From Lacinutrix algicola (lineage in GTDB: Bacteria > Bacteroidota > Bacteroidia > Flavobacteriales > Flavobacteriaceae): a DNA stretch of 64,000 nt. This document shows, in pieces, positions 17,257 through 25,700 of this stretch (positions are counted from its first letter, which is position 1; each line of letters starts with the position of its first letter). The stretch is from assembly GCF_001418085.1 (NCBI RefSeq), contig NZ_LIQH01000034.1:1-64000 (forward strand), written 5' to 3'. The notes beneath the pieces are model-generated. The model was not told where the DNA came from, ran no database searches, and was given only the letters and a program-made list of their open reading frames with translations. Position numbers and translations under genes: made by a program.

Positions 17257-18102
17257 TTGAACCTTAATAATATACCACGTGTAAAGACTATTACAAAAGA
17301 AGACTTTATACGTCTTTATTTTAAACCACAGAAACCTGTGGTAATAGAACGTTGTATAGAAAATTGGCCTGCCTTTACCAAATGGAATTTAGACTACATG
17401 AAGCAAGTTGCGGGAGAAAAAACCGTACCGCTTTATGATGACAGACCTGTCGATTATAAAGATGGTTTTAATGAACCACATGCTAAAATGAAAATGAAAG
17501 ACTATGTAGACTTGCTTAAAAGCAAGCCTACAAAATTTCGAATTTTTTTATGGAACATTTTAAAAGAAGTACCTCAACTACAACAGGACTTTAAATTCCC
17601 TGATTTTGGTTTACGCTTAATGAAAGGTTTGCCCATGTTATTTTTTGGTGGCACAAACTCGCACACCTTCATGCATTATGATATTGATTTAGCTAATATT
17701 TTTCATTTTCATTTTGAAGGAGAAAAACAAGTTATTCTATTCGATCAAGAGCAAAACAAGTATTTATACAAAATACCGCATTCGTTAATTGTTCGAGAAG
17801 ATATCGATTTTTCTAATCCCGATTTTAAAAAATGGCCGGCTTTACAAAAAGCCAAAGGTTGGGAATGTGAACTTAAACATGGAGAAACCTTATACATGCC
17901 AGAAGGCTATTGGCATTACATGAAATATATAACGCCCGGATTTTCAATGAGTTTACGAGCTATTGCAAGGCGTCCAAAAAATTTAACAAAAGCTATTTAT
18001 AATATAATTGTTATGCGTAATTTTGACAACTTAATGCGAAGTCTAAAAGGTCAAAAGTGGATTGATTGGAAAAATAGACAAGCAATAAAAAATACTAAAT
18101 AA
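17257..18102 (+). CDS. JmjC-type cupin-like protein
   Basis: A 281-residue protein of the cupin_8/JmjC family, Fe(II)/2-oxoglutarate oxygenase-like. The conserved N-terminal KPVVIERCIENWPAFTKW is typical. The putative iron ligands are the HxD in FMHYDID and the distal His in PEGYWHYMKY; GGTNSHTFMHYD fits the facial triad layout. Family members hydroxylate proteins or tRNA (wybutosine-like), but the substrate here is unknown. The start is TTG; no ATG lies between it and the upstream in-frame stop at 17236. The small barrel gene follows after 7 bases. Confidence 0.82.
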   Translation: MNLNNIPRVKTITKEDFIRLYFKPQKPVVIERCIENWPAFTKWNLDYMKQVAGEKTVPLYDDRPVDYKDGFNEPHAKMKMKDYVDLLKSKPTKFRIFLWNILKEVPQLQQDFKFPDFGLRLMKGLPMLFFGGTNSHTFMHYDIDLANIFHFHFEGEKQVILFDQEQNKYLYKIPHSLIVREDIDFSNPDFKKWPALQKAKGWECELKHGETLYMPEGYWHYMKYITPGFSMSLRAIARRPKNLTKAIYNIIVMRNFDNLMRSLKGQKWIDWKNRQAIKNTK

Positions 18103-18109
18103 ATTAAAA

Positions 18110-18604
18110 ATGAAAAAAGTACTATTTGTATTAGCGTTCTTAAGTGTTTCGTTAATGAATGCTCAAGTGTTTGAAGGTAAAGGAGATAAGAAATTTCAAA
18201 TTGGAGCTAATCTTCAAGATTATGCGTCCGGATTAAATGTTAGTTACGACTATGGACTTGGTGAAAACATTTCAGTAGGTGTATCGACAACATATGCTTT
18301 AAATGTTAAAAACAACAACGTTATTGATGCCGATTTTGGAGATCGTTTTGATATTAAAGCGCGTTTTAATGCTAATTTAGGAAACGTTATTAATATTGAT
18401 GATAACTTTGATGTATATCCAGGTTTAAGTTTAAGCACAAAAAACTTTGGTGGGCACTTAGGTTTCCGTTACTTATTTACTAATGGTTTTGGAGTCTACA
18501 CAGAGTTTAATACACCATTAGCAAAATATAACGAAACTCCAATTGGAGCAGAAAATATTCACAACCAATTTACAGTAAATTTAGGAGCTGTTTTCAACCT
18601 ATAA
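18110..18604 (+). CDS. Small secreted beta-barrel-like protein
   Basis: A 164-residue protein with a clear signal peptide (MKKVLFVLAFLSVSLMNAQ). The mature part alternates strands and turns (NVSYDYGLGENISVGVSTTYAL, GGHLGFRYLFTNGFGVYTEF) and ends in the hydrophobic strand FTVNLGAVFNL, so an outer membrane beta-barrel is likely. It resembles a flavobacterial family annotated as DUF6646 (recalled, not checked). It is probably cotranscribed with the cupin-like gene and ends at a strong terminator. Confidence 0.75.
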   Translation: MKKVLFVLAFLSVSLMNAQVFEGKGDKKFQIGANLQDYASGLNVSYDYGLGENISVGVSTTYALNVKNNNVIDADFGDRFDIKARFNANLGNVINIDDNFDVYPGLSLSTKNFGGHLGFRYLFTNGFGVYTEFNTPLAKYNETPIGAENIHNQFTVNLGAVFNL

Positions 18605-18623
18605 AACAGACTTTACTTCTATA

Positions 18624-18660
18624 AAAAAGCCTTTCAGTTATAATTCTGAAAGGCTTTTTC
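18624..18660. terminator. Intrinsic terminator (bidirectional)
   Basis: AAAAAGCCTTTCAG (18624-18637) and CTGAAAGGCTTTTT (18646-18659) form a perfect 14-bp stem with an 8-base loop, between the barrel gene and the recX 3' end. Confidence 0.85.
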
Positions 18661-18679
18661 ATGAAGCTTTTTTTATGTT

Positions 18680-18771
18680 TTATTTTACCAATTCGTTTGC
18701 TTTTTCGTAAACCAAATACGACTCCCATCCTCTGTACAACAAGTAGTCTATTAGCTTCTTCTTTTTTTTAA
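18680..18771 (-). other. recX: Out-of-frame C-terminal part of recX behind an A8 run
   Basis: On the minus strand an A8 run (plus-strand T8 at 18762-18769) precedes the 0-frame stop at 18751. Reading in the -1 frame from this run gives KKLIDYLLYRGWESYLVYE and ends at a stop at 18680-18682. That segment is the conserved last helix bundle of RecX. Restored, the protein would be about 158 residues, the normal RecX length. Confidence 0.8.
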
Positions 18772-19155
18772 TTTATTGGTTTCCAATATCATATTCACTC
18801 TTTTTTCGGCTAAGTCATTAAAAACATCGATATACTCATCATCTGAAATTTCTTTAAGCGCAGCATTTATATTAATTTTGGAAATGTCCTTTCTCTTGAG
18901 TTCTTGAGTTAAACGAAAGCGTCCCCATTTTTTAATGTTGAACTTTCCTCGAACAAAGATTTTGGCAAAACGTTCTTCGTTAAGATAGTTGTGCTCCAAA
19001 AGATGAACTATTATAATATCTGTTGCTTCAGGTATCATATTTAAATCTCTTAATTTCTGCCTCACTTCTTTATGACAACGTTCTTGATAAGCACAGTAAT
19101 GTTCTAGCTTTTTTTTAGCTTCATCGACTGTGAAGGATTTAAGTTTTTGGTGCAT
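18751..19155 (-). CDS. recX: RecX, regulator of RecA (0-frame product truncated)
   Basis: RecX inhibits and modulates RecA filaments. The frame encodes 134 residues with the family's tandem three-helix repeats: FTVDEAKKKLEHYCAYQERC, VRQKLRDL, HLLEHNYLNEERFAKIFVRGKF and GRFRLTQELKRKDI. It then ends in KLKKRRS just after an A8 run. The missing C-terminal third repeat continues in the -1 frame to 18680, so the gene needs a -1 ribosomal shift, transcriptional slippage, or one extra A to give full-length RecX. It is monocistronic. Family assignment is firm. Confidence 0.88.
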   Translation of the reverse strand: MHQKLKSFTVDEAKKKLEHYCAYQERCHKEVRQKLRDLNMIPEATDIIIVHLLEHNYLNEERFAKIFVRGKFNIKKWGRFRLTQELKRKDISKININAALKEISDDEYIDVFNDLAEKRVNMILETNKLKKRRS

Positions 19156-19201
19156 GCATCAAAAATACGCTATTAATATATAAACATAAGTTCCCTCTAT
19201 T

Positions 19202-22200
19202 ATGAAAAAAACTACCATTCTTTTAATTCTACTATTTTCTTGTGCTTTTGGATTTAGCCAAACAACTATTTATAGTGAAGACTTTTCTGGCCAACTTAAT
19301 AAAGGAGCTTATTATAACAATACTACAGGATTAACAGAAACAGACTTAACTGGAGTTAATTGGACTATTGATGTCTCTGGAACTTCTTTTGATAGCAACA
19401 CAGATAGATTTCAAGTTAGAAATGCTCCACGTTATCTTGAAGCCCGTGATTTAGATGGTCCTGCAATATGGTACTCTCCTACAATTAACATAAGTGCTTT
19501 TTCAGATATCCAATTTTCATTAGATGCGACAGAAAGCAGTCCTCCATCAGGTACCATAGGAAATAACCTTGAAAATGCAGATACTTTTACTACAGAATAT
19601 AGTATAGATGGTGGTGCATGGACACAAGCAGGAAATAATGGTTTTATTCAAAATGATTATTTAGATACCGTAGTATCGCATAATGTTTTATTAAACGGTA
19701 CTACTTTAGAGTTGAGAGTAACCATTGTAAATAATGCAGATGGTGAACTCATGCGAATAGATAATGTTTTAGTTGAAGGAATTGCTCCAACATCTCCAAC
19801 TGTTACAATTAATCCGAGTACAAATACTATTGCGGCATTAAGTACTATTGAAAATAATGTGTCTTTGGTTGCTGAAACCTTTTCTGTACAGGGTAATGCA
19901 CTAACTAATGATATTACAATTTCTACACCAGCAGAATTTATTATTTCTACAGCTTTAATTGGACCTTACGGTAATACTATTACATTACCTCAAACAGGAG
20001 GAACAGTAAATTCTACAACAATATACACTAAATTAGCGTTTGGTCTAGCTGTTAATTCTTACAGCGGAAACTTAGCTGTTAGTAGTACAGGAGCAACAAC
20101 TGTTAATGTGGCTGCATCTGGAACAGTAATAGCACATACACCTGCTACTAATTGTGGTGAATTATTAATTTCTGAATATCACGAATCTGCTGTAGGTTCT
20201 CCAAACGAACGATATATAGAACTTTACAACCCAACAAATACCGCTATAAACTTATCTAATTACCAAATTGCTAGATTTAGAAATGGTAGAGTAAATTGGC
20301 ATCCAGATATAAGAACTATACCTGCTGGACAAGGTACAATAGCTCCTTATTCTACTTTTTTAATTGCCAGAAATGGATCTACTTTATGTAGTACAGCAGA
20401 TTATTGCCTTAATCATGCTATTATGAGTTTTGATGGAAACGATGTTATTGCGCTCCAAAATTCTAATGCAATAAACATAGACGTCATTGGAGAGCTAAAC
20501 GTACTTAATAATTTCGCACAAAATGTAGATTTAGTTAGAAATCCAAATATACAAGCACCAACAACCACTTATAATGCTGCAGATTGGATATCAACAGCAG
20601 CTAATAATACTTCAATGCTTGGATGGCATAATAATGAATGTCTATGTACCTCAACTACAACTTGGGGAACCTCAGGTTGGAGTAACGGCGCTCCTAACAC
20701 ATCTACTGCTGCTATCATAAATGCATCTTACAACTCTTTTACTGATGGAAGTATAACAGCATGCTCACTAACGGTTAATACTAACGCCATTTTAACTGTT
20801 GAAGATCTTTCTTTTATAGATATAGAAACTAACATTATTGTATACGATAATGGAAAAATTATTGTTCAAAAAGATGGTTCTGTTGTACAAAACAATCCTA
20901 ATGGAAAAACGGTAATTATAGATCCTACATTAGGAGAAATTAGTGTTACAAAAGAAACGGCACCAATTAATAACTGGTACGAATACACCTATTGGTCTTC
21001 ACCTGTGGAAGGCGCAATAGTGCAAGATGTCTTTTTTCAAACAGATGCTAATAGACGTTTTTGGTATGATGCAAATAATTTTCAAGACTCTACAATGGAA
21101 ACAGGAAACAACAATGGAACTGCTCCTGGACAAGACGATGTAGATGATAATGGAGACGTTTGGCAAATGGCTGCGGGTACTAATGTTTTATTGCCTGGTA
21201 TAGGTTATGCAGCAACACTATCTCCTACCAGCTTTATCTTTGGTCCTGGTAGCCAATACGCTCATACTTTTGAAGGCCCTTTCAATACTGGAACTATTAA
21301 CGTTCCTGTAGTTAGAAACGATACAGAATTAAACGATTTTAATAACAACTTTATTGGCAATCCGTATCCTTCTGCAGTAGATGCAGATCTGTTTTTTGCA
21401 GAGAATATAACATCTACAGGTATTTTAGAAGGTCCTATTTATTTATGGTCACAAAATACACCTCCTTCTGGAACTACTAATGGAAATTCTATCCTAAATT
21501 TTGATACTTCAGATTATGCTGAAATTAATGGAACAGCAGAAGTAGCAGGTGGAGATGGTGCTATACCTAACAGGTTTATACCTTCTGGACAAGGATTTTT
21601 TGCTAATTTTTCAGACACTTACCCAACGACTTCAGGCAACGTTGTTTTTAATAATAGCATGCGTGTAACTGGTAATAACGAACAATTCTTTAAAACATCT
21701 AACAATCAAAACACAAATACTAGAGACGTAATATGGCTTGACTTAACATCGGACAATGGTGTAAGAAATCAAATTTCTATTGGCTACCTAGATGGAGCTA
21801 CCGCTGCTTTTGATGGTGCTTTTTACGATTCTTATAAAAGAACACCTGTTGGCTTATACGCTGTTTTATATTCTATAATTCCTGGAGATACTAAAAAAAT
21901 ATCAATTCAAGGTAAAGCTAGTAGCAATTTAAATTTAGACGAAGAAATCCCGATTGGAATAAGTACAAGTATAGATGTTCCGACTATATATTCTATTTCT
22001 ATTCCTCAATTGGAAGGCGACTTCTTTAATAACAATACTATCTATTTAGAGGATTCATTAATGAATACTGTACACGACCTATCTAACAGTACTTATACTT
22101 TTACATCTACTCCAGGAGAGTTTAATGATCGTTTTAAAATTGTTTTTACAAACAATACACTTTCTACGGTTAATCTAGAATCTAGTCCTGAAAACTTCTC

Positions 22201-22426
22201 TATTGTTGAACTTCAAAATAACAATGTAAAGTTCTCTATAAACTCTAATAACTTAACAATTAAAAGCATTGAAATATTAGATGTATTAGGTCGCACAATT
22301 TATAATTTCCGTGGAAGCGAAAACACTGAGGTTTATAATTTATCAAATATAAGTAGTTCGGTTTATATTGCTAAAATTGAATTATCAAACGGTAAGATAA
22401 TTACAAAGAAAGCTGTTAAGAAATAA
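19202..22426 (+). CDS. Large T9SS-secreted protein with lamin-tail domain
   Basis: A 1074-residue surface protein. A signal peptide ends near FGFSQ. Residues about 20-195 look like a jelly-roll adhesion domain, about 200-310 an Ig-like module, and about 318-460 a lamin-tail domain (ISEYHESAVGSPNERYIELYNPT). Residues 484-1074 share an extended region with the next gene, from TTTWGTSGWSNGAPN onward. The C-terminus (LDVLGRTIYNFRGSENTEVY to AKIELSNGKIITKKAVKK) is a type A T9SS sorting domain, so the protein crosses the outer membrane by T9SS. Likely role: adhesion or matrix binding (inference). Confidence 0.88.
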   Translation: MKKTTILLILLFSCAFGFSQTTIYSEDFSGQLNKGAYYNNTTGLTETDLTGVNWTIDVSGTSFDSNTDRFQVRNAPRYLEARDLDGPAIWYSPTINISAFSDIQFSLDATESSPPSGTIGNNLENADTFTTEYSIDGGAWTQAGNNGFIQNDYLDTVVSHNVLLNGTTLELRVTIVNNADGELMRIDNVLVEGIAPTSPTVTINPSTNTIAALSTIENNVSLVAETFSVQGNALTNDITISTPAEFIISTALIGPYGNTITLPQTGGTVNSTTIYTKLAFGLAVNSYSGNLAVSSTGATTVNVAASGTVIAHTPATNCGELLISEYHESAVGSPNERYIELYNPTNTAINLSNYQIARFRNGRVNWHPDIRTIPAGQGTIAPYSTFLIARNGSTLCSTADYCLNHAIMSFDGNDVIALQNSNAINIDVIGELNVLNNFAQNVDLVRNPNIQAPTTTYNAADWISTAANNTSMLGWHNNECLCTSTTTWGTSGWSNGAPNTSTAAIINASYNSFTDGSITACSLTVNTNAILTVEDLSFIDIETNIIVYDNGKIIVQKDGSVVQNNPNGKTVIIDPTLGEISVTKETAPINNWYEYTYWSSPVEGAIVQDVFFQTDANRRFWYDANNFQDSTMETGNNNGTAPGQDDVDDNGDVWQMAAGTNVLLPGIGYAATLSPTSFIFGPGSQYAHTFEGPFNTGTINVPVVRNDTELNDFNNNFIGNPYPSAVDADLFFAENITSTGILEGPIYLWSQNTPPSGTTNGNSILNFDTSDYAEINGTAEVAGGDGAIPNRFIPSGQGFFANFSDTYPTTSGNVVFNNSMRVTGNNEQFFKTSNNQNTNTRDVIWLDLTSDNGVRNQISIGYLDGATAAFDGAFYDSYKRTPVGLYAVLYSIIPGDTKKISIQGKASSNLNLDEEIPIGISTSIDVPTIYSISIPQLEGDFFNNNTIYLEDSLMNTVHDLSNSTYTFTSTPGEFNDRFKIVFTNNTLSTVNLESSPENFSIVELQNNNVKFSINSNNLTIKSIEILDVLGRTIYNFRGSENTEVYNLSNISSSVYIAKIELSNGKIITKKAVKK

Positions 22427-22447
22427 TAAATTATTATATAATATTTA

Positions 22448-22483
22448 CACAGTCAAATTTTATTAATTTGGCTGTGCTTCTTT
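22448..22483 (+). terminator. Intrinsic terminator between the two T9SS proteins
   Basis: CACAGTCAAATT and AATTTGGCTGTG form a 12-bp stem (one G-T pair) with a 5-base loop, followed by a short T-rich tail. It suggests the second gene has its own promoter; TATATTTAC near 22670 is a weak -7 candidate. Confidence 0.6.
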
Positions 22484-22708
22484 AAATAGGTTTGTGATAG
22501 AATTTCTTCTTTATTAAAAACATCGCCTTTTATCTACATAACAAAGTTATTTTTTGTGCTTTATCTCGAAAAAATGTGCTTTATATGTTCATCAGTTTTT
22601 ACTTATCATTTACCTAATAAAAATTAACAATCACATAACTTTAAGTACTAGTTATTTAAGTACTTAAATGTATATTTACAATCCTGTTTTTTAACAAAAA
22701 ATTTCCAT

Positions 22709-25700
22709 ATGACTAAAAACTACGCCCTAAGTTTAATAACCTTTTTATGTTCAATCTTGACTGGTTATGCGCAAGTATTCGATAATGATTGCTCTTCCTT
22801 AACGCCAGCAACTTGGACATTTAATAGTATCACCCAATCTGTAGGTTATTGGCTTTTGGATAATAATGCAGATTATGTAACAAGTGAAATTTTTGGCGCT
22901 TACGATAACTTATCGTTAGTTTCAAATTTAAGATCTTTTGGTAGCGGAACAAACCCTGAGTGTACTATTGAAATATCAACTGATGGTGGTACAACGTGGT
23001 CAGGTGCTAGCACAACTTATAGCTCACTTCCTAATAGTTATATGGATTACACATTTAATATTGGCACTTTAAGTGGTACAAGCAACAAAATTAGATGGAA
23101 ACGTACTAATGGTACTAAAGGTTTAAGAATAAATACTATTACTTTAACAGGAGACACCATTTCTCTAGCAGGCCCAAACATCTCAACAAACCCAACAACA
23201 CTTACAGAATTAGATTATGTAGTTGGTAGTGGTCCATCTACTGAACAAAGTTTTGATATAACTGGTACTTTATTAACAGCAGGAATAGATATAAATGCAC
23301 CATCTAACTTTGAAATTGCTTCATCTGCAGCTGGCCCTTATAGCAATACTGTTAATATAACCGCTTTAAATGCAAATAGCACTAATACTATTTATGTAAG
23401 ATTAATAGCTGGTTTGTCTGTAGCTCCTTATTCAGGAACTATTACTATGACTAACGCTACTTCAGGCATTTCTACCACACCAACAGTAGATGTAAGTGGA
23501 GATGTTGCAGCCGTGCCTGTAGTTCCTCAAATTGTAATAACTGAATTTGCAGGTAAAGGATATGGAGCGAATTTTAATGATGAATATATTGAAATAGGAA
23601 ATTTTGGTTCAGCAAGTGTAGATTTAACAGGATGGACTTTAGAATATTACGAAGGAGGCTTAGAAGAAACAGTTGTGTTATCAGGCACATTAGCTCCTAA
23701 TAGTGCATATGTAATTGCTGCTAGAAGTTCTCATACTGGTGCAATATCACCAGACATAGTAGCATCTTTTAGTATGAATAATGGAGCTTATGCAATACTA
23801 AAGGAAGGAACAACCGTAAGAGATGAAGCAGGTTCAAGCTCGGATAAATTTAATGACGATAATAATTATGAATTTATTGATTGCCCAAATGATAATAAAC
23901 CAACAGGTAACTGGGATAATTTAGTAACAGGAAATGGAACACCTGGTGTTATTAATTGTAATACACCACAACCAGAAATTAACATACAAGGAAACGCAAC
24001 AGATATTCCAACAGGAAATACAGCAATAAACACAGTAGACGATACAGACTTTGGTAACGTACTAATAACAGGAAGCACAAATGCTAATGTTTTTACAATA
24101 CAAAACACAGGCGATTTAGCACTAAACATTTCAACCATTACATCAAATTTAGGCGATTTTATTATTAGTGGAGCTCCCACTGTTATTACAGCTAACTCAA
24201 GCGAGACTTTTACAGTAACATTTGATCCCTCTACAAATGGCACACAAACAGCTACAATAACTATTGTTAATGATGATGCAAATGAATCTACTTATACATT
24301 TAATGTTGAAGGAAACGGTACTGATATTCCAAATATAATTTTAGACTCAGAAAACCCTGCAGTTCCTGCAACAAATATAATGGCAGATTCTGGTGTTAAC
24401 AACACTGTTATATACGCTTTTAATTTAGCAGTAAGTAACTTTGATGCAGAACTAACTGGTTTTAATTTTGTTATTTCTGGTACAGCTGCAAATACAGATT
24501 TCTCAAACTTTGCTGCATACTATTCTGCAGATGCAACATTTACAATAGGTACAGATACATTTTTAGACAACATAACTACAACTATAATAACGGGCACACA
24601 AACCTTTTCTGGCTTTTCTCAAACGATAGCAAATGGTAGTACTGGCTATATTTTTATAACAGCAAATTTACCTTGTGGAGGAACAAACGACACCATTACT
24701 GTAGACGCTATTACAACTAATGATTTAACGTTTACAACTGGAACAGTTACAGGAACAGCATATGCAAGTAGTACACATACTATTACAGGATTAGCACCTA
24801 ATAATGTAACAGCTTTAACAACCTCAAACTGTCAAAGTGGTAGTGTAGACTTATCTTGGACAGATGCTGCTGGATGTGAGGATAACTATATAGTTGTAGC
24901 CTCTACAAGTATATTAACAACTGCTCCTTCTGGAAATGATAGCACCTATACTGCCAATACAGTTTATGGGTCTGGCACACCTTACGACTCTGGTTATGTA
25001 GTATATAAAGGCACAGGATTAAATACTAGTGTTACAGGCTTAACAAATGGAACACTATATTATTATACCGTTTTTACAAGAAATGGTAATAGCTGGAGTT
25101 CTGGAGTGAATGTTAATTGTACGCCTAATATGATTTATTGTGATGCAGGACCTACATCCAATAGTGACTCAGAAATAGAAAATGTTGTGTTAAATGGAGA
25201 GAACAACAACATAACCAATAATACAGAAAATGACTGTACTGGTTCTACAGGCGGTTTTGTAAATGATTTCACAAATCAAAGTGCAGATTTAAATGTAGGT
25301 GACACTTATACTTTAATTGTAGAGTTTGGTGATTGTAATAATGGCACACAATATGATGGTTCTGGTGGTGTTTGGATAGATTGGAATAACGATGGAGATT
25401 TTAATGATTTAAATGAAGAAATAGGAGTTCTGCCAGTTGCTGTTAATGGAGGAAATATTACTGAAAACTTTACAATAAACGTACCAGTTTCACAACCAAT
25501 TGGAAGTTACAGAATGAGAATTGTTCAGGAAGAAGGAGCTTCTGCAACTGCATCTCCATGCGGCACATTTTCTTGGGGCTCAGTAGAAGACTACACCATA
25601 GAAGTGATAGATTCTTGCACACCAACACACACTTTCACTTCCATGCTACCCACAAGTGGTCCAGTAGAAACAGAAATTACGGTAACAGGTACTGGGTTTA

